From positions 61,275,708 to 61,339,707 of the forward strand of contig JBOZIK010000001.1 in the NCBI GenBank assembly GCA_051453625.1: a DNA stretch of 64,000 bases. Reading direction: 5' to 3'. The notes beneath the pieces were generated by a model. That model ran no database searches, was not told the origin of the DNA, and saw nothing but the letters and a program-made list of their open reading frames with translations. Within the stretch, counting starts at the first letter, position 1; the number at the start of each line of letters is the position of its first letter. This stretch comes from Welwitschia mirabilis. Lineage: Eukaryota > Gnetophyta > Gnetopsida > Welwitschiales. Below are positions 11,577 to 23,429 of the stretch, one piece after another. The translations under genes were made by a program, and so were the position numbers.

Positions 11577-12812
11577 TATGGTTTAGTTTTTTCTATGCTT
11601 TCTAGTTCTGTAAATATTATGAGTTTAAGACATCATTTTAGGATATAATTACTAATGAAGGAAGGCCCAACTTTTACAAATATATAGCTAGGACTTTCAT
11701 TTGTATTATAGTTTTAGTGTTGTTCATTCCAAGGATATGTGCAATAACAAGATAGTAAAAACATGCATAGAACTGGTTTTCATATCTATTACAAAATGAT
11801 TTTGTATTGTAAAGTGAAATTGTATTTTTAATAGGTAAATAGAAGTATGAATGAGGTATAACCTTAAGAAAATAGAATGAACATAATAAAAATAAAATGA
11901 ATTGTAATAATAAAAGAGTTACTCTATGATGGTATTAAAGAATTCTTATTCAGCATTCATCCAAGCTTAATCATGTTGATATAATCTCATTCACCATATA
12001 AGTGTTTGTGAAAACTCTAATCATCTTAGCTCTCTTAGCTTACTTCAGAAGCATGAACAGTAGGATGTTACTCTTAAAGATCATCAAATAATAGTAAACT
12101 ATGAACTAACACAAAGAGATTTACTCAGAAATACATAAAAATCTTAACATAATCCAATATATACTAGCATTTACAAGTATAAAAGGCTTACATACTTTAA
12201 ATCAAAGAAATAAATTACATAAAACTTTAGCACTTTATTACATGAATAGAGCAAAAATTACCTCAAAGGAAACTTAACATAAAGCATGAAATGTTATGCT
12301 AGTCTTAAAGGCTAGCTCATTTCTAAAGAAAAATCTTAAAAGTAAGACACAACACATGCTCTCTCAATAATGTCCAAAAATCATTTAATCAGTAACAACC
12401 CTAAAAGAGAGACCAAGGTGATCTTTTATACATTAAAAACTAGAGTTAGGGTTAGGATTATGTAAATTTTCATAAAAATCGGCTTTGTCAGATTAGGTCA
12501 TCAATAGGCTAAATTAATTCAACATTAGAAAAGGAAATTCAACATAAGGATGGAGTTCTATCTTGAGAAATAATTGATACTATGATTAAGTTCCAGTAAC
12601 ATTGTTGGTGTTCTTAGGAAATATCTCCTAATCTTTTAAAGAGTGATTATTTAGCTATTAGAAACCTCCAAAATTATACTGTGGAGGTTGAATCTCAGCA
12701 AATTATAATTGTAATAGCATTGATTAAAATAAAACCATGAAAAGAAGAACTTAATCATGCTTAGTTATCCTTTGTTACTTAAGGTAAATGTTACTTTTTA
12801 CATATTAATACA
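11577..12812 (-). repeat. Gypsy LTR shared by copies 1 and 2
   Basis: About 1,236 bp, starting on the + strand at TATGGTTTAG (others have TGTAGTTTAG) and ending at ATTAATACA. It serves at once as 5' LTR of copy 1 and 3' LTR of copy 2. After it, on the + strand, comes CATCCTCCACCAACA, whose complement is a purine-rich tract. Similar length and landmarks recur at 37278, 40358, 43266, 46926 and 49429. Confidence 0.75.
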
Positions 12813-15382
12813 TCCTCCACCAACATTTTACTAGTTCCTTAACAAATGTGTGATAAGGATGACTGAGATGAAAAGGTTGTATGTTGAATTATTCAAGTAA
12901 ATTGCAAAGATGATGATAAACATGAAAAATTTTGGCCAATTTTGAGGCTTAATTACACTTAATATAAAATAAAAAGGCATTAATAATAAATTCTAAGTGC
13001 AATTGCTCCTCTCCCAACCAAAATGAACTTTGTCCTCAAATCTTGTAAGATGGAAAATTAAATGCAACCATGAGAAAAAGATAATGCATACAATGAAATT
13101 AAAAAAGAACGTACATGAAAATGCAAGATGTCTAAGAAAAGTGTATAAAAATTTATAATTCATGCTATATCTAAGTATGCATAAAAAATCTTGCATAAAA
13201 ATGGAAACAACTCTTATGAGTAATGGCCAATCAATTCATATCAGATGATGATTACTATGAATTATAAGAAGGCAGGGGAACTGGTAATGAAGAAATTAAA
13301 GAGCTGAAAGTGAAAAATGATAAGGTGACTTAAACGTTGAAAATGAAGTAGAAAACATATAAAAGTAAATTTATTGAAAATATATTAACTCACTCTAAAG
13401 CCTAAATTACTATGAATATGATGAATAGTCTATTATCAAAACTAGAGAATGAAATCACGAACAAATACAGTGGCAGTAGTTAGTATTAGTGGCAGTTCTA
13501 TCTAAATGATATTATAGTGTTTGAGATTTGATGTGAAGAATTAGTAGACTAAATAAAAAGTATAAACATTCATGGCCAAATATCGTGATGAGGAAAATTT
13601 AACAAAAATAGAGAATGGCAGAGTAATTTTATTATATGATAAAAATCCACTACATCTAGAGTTTGCGCATGAGAAAAACACTATAATGCATGCAACTATA
13701 ACTAGAAATGCATGAGAGAACATAAAGGGAAGGTAATAATTATCTAATTAATTCACCACCTATGAGAAATAACCCTTTCAAGCTTTTGATCTATATCATC
13801 TTGTTTTTATTATATTCCCTTTTATTTATGTGACATATTCTTCATTTTGCTTCATAATTTGCCTATTCAATTCTCTTACTTCCCCCATACTTATTCTAAA
13901 AATGTTTTACTAGAAGTTGAAAAAGAGGATTATGAAGAAGGAGAAGGAAAAGAAAGGGATTAAAAAGATTATCCGATGGACTCTCTATCCTTTCTTTTTA
14001 TTATAGGGGAAGAATAAGAAGAAGAAGGTCCAGAATGGATGGGAGTAGGATTTTTTATTTCTTTGTCTTCTTCTTCTTCTTTTTATTATTATTATGGCTC
14101 TTCTTCTTGCTGCTACCTTGGACCCAAACCAAATTTTTACATTTTTGAACTTAAACTATTTTTCTAGAGGTAATGGTTCATATGTAAGTCTATCCCAACT
14201 ATCACAATTAAAAGTGGCATGAAGGCTATTATGAAGAAGGTCAAAAACTAAGCATAAAAGATGAAAATTACTATTATATCATATATGATTAACTATGGTT
14301 TTAAAGAGGAATTTGGGCATATCAAAGGATTGATTGTTTTGAATGATTCTAATCAAATCTAGATGACTACTATAAGCATCTATGACATGGGAGGAGGGTA
14401 AAATGTTTCTAATGATAAATATAAAAAGGGCTAGTTGTTTATTATAAAGGAATATACATGGAAGGACTCCTTCTCTATTGGGAGAATATTTAACATTTAA
14501 AGCATGACAACAATTCTTAGTAAGGTTAAAGGGTATTTATTATGGTGCACAAAATGAAAAGACTACTTCTAAAACATCTAGATAAATAATAAATGAAGTT
14601 CAAAAATTAGAGAATGGAATGAAAAAGGGCCTTCATTATCAAATGTTGCATGTTTATAGAATTCCAATATCTACATGGAATAGTAATAAGCATGCTCTTC
14701 TTTTAAGAGGTAATTCCATCCTTTGGATTCTATTCTTGTAAGATAGAATAGAGCATAAATGTTAAAAAAGAAACTAAAACACTCACTCTATAAAAGTTAC
14801 TTATCTTGCACTCATAATTTTAAGAATCTATGAAACTAGAAAAAATAACATAGAATTCTCTTGCAAAAGCAAAGATGAAGGTATGGCAGAAAGGCAGTGA
14901 TGTTGGTCAGGTCTAGTGGCAGCATTAATTTTCTCAAGCTAAGTAAAATGAGCTTTGAAAATGGGTAAGAAATACTTGCAAGGATTGATTAAGGTCAAGT
15001 GGTGAGATGCAAAATAAATTAGAAATCATGTATGTAAAACTTTAAACATTGGATTATCTAGCTATCAATGGCTTATATTGATTTAATCTATATCTAGACT
15101 TGGATAGCTTAGTCAAAACATGAGAAACACGTATATGCTTTCATGATGTGCTTTGTTATTGGAAAATAATGGGTTTTAAGGGATTAAAGAGGAAAATGAA
15201 ATGAAAATGAGGTAAGTAAAAATGGAAATGGATGAAAGTGGAATGATGAACCTACAATGCATCTTATGAATAAAAGAGGCTAATAAAATGTAAGTTAATG
15301 GTTTAATTTGTAGTTTTATTATTTTTGAATGGATCTATTATCAAGATAAAGAAACACATTAAAAAGAAAATTGTGCACAATC
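12813..15382 (-). mobile_element. Non-coding internal region of gypsy copy 2, left part
   Basis: Follows the shared LTR and is collinear with 4395-6990 of copy 1. It holds simple trinucleotide repeats (AAG, TTC, TTA) at about 14015-14110, where copy 1 has N. I found no RT or integrase motif and no credible ORF on either strand. Confidence 0.6.
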
Positions 15383-15393
15383 AAGAGTCTTAA
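15383..15393 (+). repeat. Left target-site duplication of the LINE
   Basis: AAGAGTCTTAA here and AAGAATATTAA at 22073-22083 match at 9 of 11 positions and flank the LINE. Aligning with the uninterrupted copy near 6990-7010 places this as the point where copy 2 was split. Confidence 0.6.
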
Positions 15394-15399
15394 AAGAGT

Positions 15400-16121
15400 A
15401 TCAAGTTCAAAAATTTTATTTCTTATGGTCCTTGACCAAGGCTGGATTGGATCCGTGAATGGGTTACCACTAAATGTACAAGAGTTAACAAAGTTAATGG
15501 TATTGCAATGCTGGAAGGGCTAGTATTATTTCAGCTAGATAATGAATGAGATCAAGATGAAATAATCATGAGAGGATCTTAGGATTTTGGGGTTCAAGGT
15601 CTTGCCCTAGTCAAATGGATACAGAGGACACAATCAGACCCAAATCGATTTAAGAGGCTACTAATATGAATTAACATCCACAAGTTTTCATTTAAGTTTT
15701 GTGACAAAGATCTGTTAAGGAAAATGGCAGCTCAATTTAGTAAACTTATCAAACTTGACAGGATCACTGTTAAATAGATAAGACTTATTTTAGCTAGATT
15801 TTGCATTTGGATGAGCTTAGAGAATACTAAGGAGATACAATCCATAAAATTTAAATCTAAATGAAACATTTGTGAGCTTGACATCACTTACGAGAATCTA
15901 CCAATTCCCTACACAGTCTATGAAAAATCAAGACATCTCTCTGGGAGATGTGCTCCTTCTAAAAAACATGTTCACATTATGGAAGATTAGGTCATCTAAG
16001 TGAAGAATGTAAAAAATGATTGATTAACATTGAAGAAAATTCAAAGTAAACCTCTACTTTTTGTGGAAAAACTAGTCACAATCAAAACATATGCCACCAT
16101 AAATAAAGGAAGGAATAAATG
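15400..16121 (+). pseudogene. LINE ORF1 remnant with zinc knuckles
   Basis: Upstream of the endonuclease, two CCHC-like motifs are readable across frames: CSHYGRLGHLSEEC near 15967-16010 (second Cys replaced by Tyr) and CGKTSHNQNIC near 16058-16091. Plant L1 ORF1 proteins carry such knuckles at their C-terminus and bind the element RNA. Stops are frequent and the N gap at 16122 hides the ORF1/ORF2 junction. Confidence 0.7.
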
Positions 16122-16408
16122 NNNNNNNNNNNNNNNNNNNNNNNNNNNNNNNNNNNNNNNNNNNNNNNNNNNNNNNNNNNNNNNNNNNNNNNNNNNNNNN
16201 NNNNNNNNNNNNNNNNNNNNNNNNNNNNNNNNNNNNNNNNNNNNNNNNNNNNNNNNNNNNNNNNNNNNNNNNNNNNNNNNNNNNNNNNNNNNNNNNNNNN
16301 NNNNNNNNNNNNNNNNNNNNTAGAGAATGTTGCAAATAGTTCCTAAGATACCATTAAAGATACTTTAGGGAAAGGTCAAGTGCCCAGAAAAGAATGAAAA
16401 CATCCCAA

Positions 16409-17080
16409 ATGAATTATCTCACATGGAATTGCAAAGGATTAGGGTCCTCCTATAAGAAAAAGACCCTACAAAACATTATTAATTAATTTAATATTGATTT
16501 AGTTTTCTTATAGGAAATGAAGATTAAAAATGAGATGGGAAAAATGAGTTTAGAGTAACAATGGAATTTCTTTACTATTATAGCCCAAGGCAACTCTAGT
16601 GGCCTCATGGTCTCTACCAAAAGAGAGGAAGATCTAATTCATAGCAGCAATAACCACATCACAATTCTCCTAAAAAAAGAGGATTAGATTGTTATGAACC
16701 TTTATAGTCCCCAAAATAATTAGGACAAGGTCTCTATCTTATAAGAAGTTTAGAGGATAGTACTAGAGAAATCCAAATGGCTCATCCTAGGTGATTTCAA
16801 TTAATATCTTTATTACTGGGAAAAATCAAGGGGTGATAAACGGAATTCCAGAGGTGCCTTAATACTGAAAGATTTTTTGGTAAGAAACTATCTCACAGAC
16901 ATCCCTATTATTAAGTGTAAGTTTACGTAGTTGAATAGAAGAGTGGATAAATATCTACTTATGTCTAACTTTAACAGAGTTCTAGCTAGAAAAGATCTAG
17001 CAAAAATTCCTTTTGAAGCTTATGGTTTGAACAGGATTACTTTGGATCACCATCCTATCAAACTCAGAGTGGGGTGATTT
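16409..17080 (+). pseudogene. LINE ORF2 endonuclease domain remnant
   Basis: Begins MNYLTWNCKGLGSS (16409), the N-terminal signature of L1 AP-like endonucleases. It continues to ILGDFN (GDFN at 16790-16801) and ends with DHHP at 17045-17056, corresponding to the catalytic SDH motif with Ser changed to Leu. In-frame stops (after GDFN among others) make it non-functional. In a live element it nicks the target DNA for target-primed reverse transcription. Confidence 0.85.
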
Positions 17081-17649
17081 CATCCCAGAAAACTCCTTTC
17101 ATATGAAATGGTATTGGATTAATTGGATGAAAATTAGAACACTGATGGAAATAATATGGGTACTATATGATAGGACTCAACCTATAACATTTTTATATAA
17201 GGGCTTCAATACCCTAAAGATCCACATAAGAGATTAGAGAAGGAAATATAAAGAGAGATTTAAATAACAAATGGAGCTTAAGGAGGAAATCAAAAGAATC
17301 CAAACTGAGCAGGAGGAGGGAGGTAACCAGAATAGTCTACGGAATAGAAAATATCAATGTCTAATAGATCTCTAAGAAATAACTCTGATGAAGAAAGTAT
17401 TGGAGAGAACACTCAAGGATCAAATGGCTAAAAGAAGGTGAGAAACATACCAAATTCTTCTTCCAGCAGGCCAATCAGCATAGATCAGATAACAGGATTA
17501 GAAGACTATCTATCGAAGGTCAAACCATAGAAAATAAAGAGGATATAGATAAAGAATTACAAGCTCATCTTAAAATAATATGAGAATGGAACAATATCAT
17601 TCTCGACCTTATTTTGGAAAATTAGAAAATCTCAAGTGAAGATAACTCT

Positions 17650-18530
17650 ATGTGAGCAAAACCTCTGAGTAGATAGGAGGTCTTATCAGTCATCAGATCT
17701 ATAAAGAATAATCAAGTCCCTACTCCTAATGGATGGCCAGTTAAACTTGTTAAATCCTACTTCTCCATTTTAAGGGATAACCTTTACAATGTGATGCAGA
17801 AAGTCTTTCACAACAGGTGGATTCCTAGGGAAATAAATAGAACTAGGGTGGTCCTTATACCAAAAAAATGGGATGCTAGAAAACTAAAGGATTTCAGGCC
17901 TTTAGGTGTTTGTAATTTAGCTATAAAATTTTTGCATAAATCATGGTTGACTGTATAGCCCCCTTGCTTTCCAATGTGATTTTAGAGAAACAAGTTGGCT
18001 TCATCCGATCTAAGTATATCTAAGACCAAATCCTCTTGACTCATGAGATCATTCACTCTATTAAAGGATACAAATTTCCTCTCTTTATTGCTAAATTGGA
18101 TATCATCAAAGCTTACAATTCAGTTAGCTGACAAGCATTAGAATGTATCCTTAAGAAGACAAGTTTTTCTCAAGATATTATTAACCTCTAGCTAGACATG
18201 CAAGCCTCAGCTGAATTCAGCATGAAGGTTAACAATCATAGATCATATTTTTTCTCAGTAGGTAGAGGGTTAAGACAAGGAAATCCCCTATTCCCAGACC
18301 TTTTTAATTTATGATGAATGTGTTGCAGGTTTTCTTAAAAAGGAACGGAGTTATAGGAATCAGAATCAGAGGTCAAACCTTTATCAAAAATTACTATGCA
18401 GATGATACTACCATTATGATCAGGGCTTCATGTTAGCAAGAAAAAGCAATTAAAAATTACATGAACATCTTTACAGCAGTAACAGGTCTTCATACTAACT
18501 AGAACAAATCAAGAATCCATACTTTAGGGG
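17650..18530 (+). pseudogene. LINE ORF2 reverse transcriptase remnant
   Basis: Motifs in order: PTPNGWPVKLVK (17718), VVLIPKK followed by KDFRPLGVCN (17850-17913), GRGLRQGNPLFPDLFN (about 18262-18309), and the catalytic NYYADD with YADD at 18395-18406. The sequence switches frame at least twice and carries stops. Beyond 18530, L1-like C-terminal sequence continues in fragments (SSKAKTILTNS near 18706, then a FIWSRGK-like stretch) to about 19450. Confidence 0.9.
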
Positions 18531-20005
18531 GAAAAAAGTATCAAAGGGGGGTGAAATCATCCAAATCCTAAGTGCAAAATTGGAGATCTCCAGGATATGT
18601 ACCTGGTTATTCCTCTTCAAAACTGACACAAGACCATTACCTGAAATTACATCTTAGAATCCATCCAAAGGTGGTGTAACTCATGGCAAAACAACTTTCT
18701 CTCATCTAAAGCTAAAACTATTCTCACAAACTCTTGTTTAATCTCCTCCTTTTGTTACATAGCTTCCATTATCATCCCTTCCCCCCTTCATTCCTCCCCT
18801 CCCCCTCCCCTCCTTCTTCCCACCCTGAGAAATATTATCCAAAAAATCAACATGATCTTAAAGGAGTTTATTTAGTCAAGAGGCAAGGATTACCATCAAA
18901 TTCATCTCTGCAAATGGGAGACTATTACCTGCCCATGAGAATCAAGGGGTTGGACGATTCAGTAAACAAAGGATTGCATCCTTACTGTAGCTCACAGAAT
19001 TTTAAAGAGACTATAAGAAGTAGGTTAACCTTGGTGTGATTTAATCAACTATAAATACAGAGGTTGGACCATTGATCATGGGGAGTCCTACTTAAGGAAA
19101 CACCTCAGTAAATCTCAACAATAGCTTATTGACTTAAACATCTATTAGTCTAAATCAACCAAGCAGATCCTACTAAAAAAATATGGGAAAAAATACTCAT
19201 ACAAGAAGTATTAGAAGGATTAAATTCCAAAAAAAATTAAGGTCTTTTGGTGGTTAAAAGACCATCATATAATCTTAACTAGAGACTAGTTTCTCAAGAG
19301 GGGATTCCAATTGGACATAAACTATCACATCTACTAATCAAATCTAGAAATAGTACAACATTTATTTCATCATTTCATTTGGAGTAATAATTAATCTCTA
19401 TTATGAGGAAGTACTATCTGACCTGCAATGCCGCTGACACGCATTTATTAGATGGTATTCACTTGATATTTTTGTAGATTTGGAGGATCAAAAATGATCT
19501 AATTTTTAATAATGCCCTCCACCCTTTTCTATAAATACAGTAAGGAGGATCAAGTACCTTCATTTTCAAATTAGACTCATGATGGGAGCCATGTCAACCA
19601 TTGAGCCTTCTGACCCTGGCCTCTTTGAAAGCTACCCTACCTTATAGAAAAAAGTATAGGCGGTGGGATGGGAACCCCTCCTGTACAAGCTTAGAAGAGA
19701 CCAAGGGGCTGATATCGCCCTCTTTTACAGATGATGGAGAGGAAGATGCATCATGTTTAGAATAATTCCTATACAAATCATAAAAGACTCCCTCTTCAGG
19801 CTTCTAGATACTCCTGTAGAAGGTAAATGTATTTCGTTTGGAATCAGAGGGCAATGAGAAGTGCACCACTTCTTTTCCGATGGGATTCCTAAAATGTCAA
19901 GCAGATACATTAGTAGAAAGAAGTTATCGCCTCCCTAAGGACTAAGCACAGAGCTTGTGAACTGCTAATTCATTTAATCAGGGAACTACTCTAAACTTTT
20001 AGGTA
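18531..20005 (+). pseudogene. LINE ORF2 C-terminal remnant
   Basis: Fragmentary L1-like sequence after the reverse transcriptase, read across frames with many stops. A C-rich stretch at 18778-18823 (CCCCCCTTCATTCC and following) looks like local expansion. I could not identify an RNase H domain with confidence. It ends at the N gap. Confidence 0.5.
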
Positions 20006-20919
20006 NNNNNNNNNNNNNNNNNNNNNNNNNNNNNNNNNNNNNNNNNNNNNNNNNNNNNNNNNNNNNNNNNNNNNNNNNNNNNNNNNNNNNNNNNNNNNNN
20101 NNNNNNNNNNNNNNNNNNNNNNNNNNNNNNNNNNNNNNNNNNNNNNNNNNNNNNNNNNNNNNNNNNNNNNNNNNNNNNNNNNNNNNNNNNNNNNNNNNNN
20201 NNNNNNNNNNNNNNNNNNNNNNNNNNNNNNNNNNNNNNNNNNNNNNNNNNNNNNNNNNNNNNNNNNNNNNNNNNNNNNNNNNNNNNNNNNNNNNNNNNNN
20301 NNNNNNNNNNNNNNNNNNNNNNNNNNNNNNNNNNNNNNNNNNNNNNNNNNNNNNNNNNNNNNNNNNNNNNNNNNNNNNNNNNNNNNNNNNNNNNNNNNNN
20401 NNNNNNNNNNNNNNNNNNNNNNNNNNNNNNNNNNNNNNNNNNNNNNNNNNNNNNNNNNNNNNNNNNNNNNNNNNNNNNNNNNNNNNNNNNNNNNNNNNNN
20501 NNNNNNNNNNNNNNNNNNNNNNNNNNNNNNNNNNNNNNNNNNNNNNNNNNNNNNNNNNNNNNNNNNNNNNNNNNNNNNNNNNNNNNNNNNNNNNNNNNNN
20601 NNNNNNNNNNNNNNNNNNNNNNNNNNNNNNNNNNNNNNNNNNNNNNNNNNNNNNNNNNNNNNNNNNNNNNNNNNNNNNNNNNNNNNNNNNNNNNNNNNNN
20701 NNNNNNNNNNNNNNNNNNNNNNNNNNNNNNNNNNNNNNNNNNNNNNNNNNNNNNNNNNNNNNNNNNNNNNNNNNNNNNNNNNNNNNNNNNNNNNNNNNNN
20801 NNNNNNNNNNNNNNNNNNNNNNNNNNNNNNNNNNNNNNNNNNNNNNNNNNNNNNNNNNNNNNNNNNNNNNNNNNNNNNNNNNNNNNNNNNNNNNNNNNNN
20901 NNNNNNNNNNNNNNNNNNN
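20006..20919. other. N gap with duplicated flanks
   Basis: 914 N. The 45 bp before it (from ACTGCTAATTCATTTAATCA to TTTTAGGTA) recur immediately after it at 20920-20965 with one mismatch. The two contig ends probably overlap, so the gap is likely closed or much smaller in reality. Confidence 0.7.
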
Positions 20920-21544
20920 AACTGCTAATTCATTTAATCAGGGAACTGCTCTAAACTTTTAGGTATTTATTTTGCTTTTCTCAAAGCTCTTAACTTAGGA
21001 TATCAGGTGAATCTATCGTTCATTTTCATCCATGTTCTTAAATGGAAGGATTCCTTAAGGCATTCGGGCTTAGTTTTGGCCCTTTGGAGAGCATCACAGG
21101 AAGTTAGGGCAAGAGAGACCCCCCTCCTCCCTGTCATCATCCACATCAGACTCCCCCTAAGAGAACCTTCAAAAGAAGAACTACTTTAGAAAGGACCCCT
21201 ATTCCAAAGAAGATTGCTATGCCTAAAAGCCCTAGCCAAAGAGGGACGACTCTAGTCCTAAGTTATTCATAGGGGACATCTTCGGCCCCAGCCTAATAAA
21301 AGATAACTTAAAATTCTAAACCCAACACAGCTTAGGAACTGACTTAGGATTAACCATCATCCAACTCTCAAAAGCGATGTGGGCATGCCTAGACTTCCTC
21401 TACTCCAGCATCAGGCTCTAGCTCTCTCCAAAACTTAACTTTAGATTCTTCTTAATAGAAATCCTACCTCAACCTTAAGACGACATTGACATGAATGCTA
21501 CTCAACAGAAGGTTTTACTGGTAACCATCCAAGGTCTAAAAAGA

Positions 21545-21763
21545 TACCCCTTCATTATATTAGGACTATCTCATAGAGCCCTTCCATAAGTCATCAAATT
21601 GAACTACAGGAAGAAAGCCTTGAGACTACATCCAGATAAAAATCCAGTAGGTGCTGAAGAATTTAAGAAGGTAAATCAAGCATATAAGATTCTCTCTGAT
21701 GATATGGACACATTTCTTCTCGACCACAATCATGGTAACATGTTCCCGTTCTATAGAGAACTC
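21545..21763 (+). pseudogene. DnaJ J-domain remnant inside the LINE
   Basis: In one frame, the sequence reads as a whole J-domain: ILGLSHRALP, a stop (21587-21589) where the family usually has an acidic residue, [19 protein letters not shown], then [17 protein letters not shown]. The HPD motif that triggers Hsp70 ATPase is intact at 21629-21637. Spacing from LG to YRKKAL (13 residues) is exactly that of DnaJ proteins. The frame is open from 21590 to about 21763. Going upstream in the same frame to about 21236, only stops at 21317, 21419 and 21476 occur, so a longer coding segment may have been captured. The closest type by eye is the DNAJB12/plant DnaJ-49 kind, but that is tentative. It lies 300-360 bp before the LINE oligo-A end and after its RT. 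It is either a host-gene fragment carried by the LINE or a later insertion; it is not a functional gene. Confidence 0.8.
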
Positions 21764-22072
21764 TAATCCTTTTCCCTTAGGTTTGTTCCTTATCAAAATT
21801 AAGTTTTTATAACTCCTGGTCTCAAGGGACATTTTGAACCCTAGTCTGTTATTATAATAATGTTTTTATTTTTCTATGCTTTTACTCTTCTAGATCATTA
21901 GTTTCTTGTGGGTGTTTCCCCTCATTTTTGTTCTGTTTATCAGTTCCTCCTTTAACAGTTAGTGGAATATCCCTTTTTTTCTGAATAGTTTAATTGTTGT
22001 ATTATTTCTAGGTGTTATCACCCCTTGATGTACATTTTCTAGCCTAATATATATACTTTTTGTCAAAAAAAA
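21764..22072 (+). mobile_element. LINE 3' untranslated end with oligo-A
   Basis: T-rich non-coding tail ending TAATATATATACTTTTTGTC and then a run of ten A, directly before the right target-site copy (22073-22083). This fixes the LINE orientation as +. Confidence 0.75.
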
Positions 22073-22083
22073 AAGAATATTAA

Positions 22084-23429
22084 TTTACAATTTATTAAAA
22101 TAAGCACATTAAAACATTTCTCTAACTCCACCTTAATTTAATTCTAATTCTCTTCTACTTCCATGAGTAATTATTTTTTGCATTTGATTTTATTGAGAAT
22201 TTAGTGTTGGGTACTTCCTTATAACAAATTGAACATGTTCTGTAGTTGAATATGCCACAAATGAATCATTAGAACTACATTACTAGTAAATATTTATAAC
22301 CATGATGTAGTTAACTAAATGCAACAATAATAATTCCACAAAATAATGTGCATTAAAGAGATCGAAGAATTTTTCTTTGTCTTTTCTTTTCTTTTTTCTT
22401 TTCTTTTCTTTTTTTTAAAGAAAATGAGAGGGTCATTAGCTTATTAGCCTGATTAAGAAAACAATCTCATTCCATTGAATATCTTGAAACAAAATCACAT
22501 CATAAAAGCAGAAAACCACCTTTTTCCTTGATATTAAATAAAATGAAGAGACTAAATGTATGCAATCTCTAATAAATAACTAAAAAATTACAAAATGCAC
22601 AGATCAAGTTAATGGAACCTTTAATAAAGAACTAAACAATTATAAATAAATTTATCCTAAATAACATGAACATTTAAAATCTCTAGTAATATTTAAAGGC
22701 ACAAATATCACTTTATTAATGGACTTTTTTTTTAAAAAAATTGATTAACTAGGATCATTGAGTCTTATGAAATCATAAGAAAAAAGGAAAGAGATGATCA
22801 GTTAACCTTATGAAATCATATAATAGAACAAGTGGTGGATGATTGGTAATTTTGGAGAGGTGATGTTTAATGGAATTTCAAATGAAAAACACACCATTAA
22901 GCAATATGTATCTAATAGGATATGACTATTCTACTACTAAAATAATCTTACTAGCTAACCCTTGCATTCTATCATTCTATAACAAAATAACATCTTTTTT
23001 AAAGTAAGGTTTTTTATTTTATCTTAGATAGACAAATTCAAGTATGTAAAGGTAAGGAAAAAGATGTGTCCCATACACAAAGTAATCATTGATATAGGTC
23101 TCATCATAGGAAACCAAAATTTAAGGATTAAAATTTGATTGAAAACTTTTATTAAGGAGGACATGATGCATGAGGATATTGGGATCTATACATTTGAAAT
23201 TAGAAAGATTTCATCCTAAATCTTAGTTATGCTTCCTCAATAAGTGAAGTAAAACATATTCTTGAGATGAGATAAGTCTGAGTTAAGAACCACTAAGAAA
23301 TTTGGATCATCACCTAAGAAGTCATACTTTAAGATTACTTGGAAGAGGTCTCGACTCAATAGATTACCTATCATTCAGATTGGTAATGAAATCATACTCA
23401 CAAAATGAAGATTAAGAAAAAAACATTTT
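22084..23429 (-). mobile_element. Non-coding internal region of gypsy copy 2, right part
   Basis: Continuation of 12813-15393 after the LINE, collinear with 7000-8113 of copy 1 (ATTAGCTTATTAGCCTGATT landmark; pyrimidine run 22376-22416). About 250 bp at 22925-23170 has no counterpart visible in copy 1, where an N gap lies. No coding signal. Confidence 0.65.

Larger units (their letters stand above)
4066..12812 (-). mobile_element. Gypsy-derived gag-pro element, copy 1 (Athila-type, non-autonomous)
   Basis: Read on the - strand: 5' LTR (12812-11577), tRNA-Asp-like primer site (11567-11550), leader of about 1.1 kb, gag (10440-8720), protease (8720-8114), about 3.7 kb without recognisable coding, then a truncated 3' LTR (4394-4066). 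No reverse transcriptase or integrase motif is visible, so it resembles the known class of non-autonomous LTR elements that carry only gag or gag-pro. The gag and protease motifs are of the plant Athila type. Body length from LTR to primer site is about 7.2 kb, equal to copy 2 after its inserts are removed. Two N gaps fall inside it (5607-5784 and 7829-7928). Confidence 0.8.
15394..22072 (+). mobile_element. L1-type LINE inserted in gypsy copy 2
   Basis: Non-LTR retrotransposon on the + strand, with ORF1-type zinc knuckles, an AP-like endonuclease, a reverse transcriptase and an oligo-A end at 22064-22072, flanked by a diverged 11-bp duplication. All frames are broken. It contains N gaps at 16122-16320 and 20006-20919. 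The segment 19500-21200 has no domain I can name; a J-domain remnant follows at 21545. The 3' end (CCCTTGATGTACATTTTC, then TAATATATA and oligo-A) looks like a plant LINE tail. Confidence 0.9.

Noticed and set aside
18734-19039. 101-codon + strand frame with Pro/Ser-rich start
   Set aside because: Lies inside the LINE ORF2 remnant and is produced by the local C-rich expansion; the LINE-like reading is in another frame.
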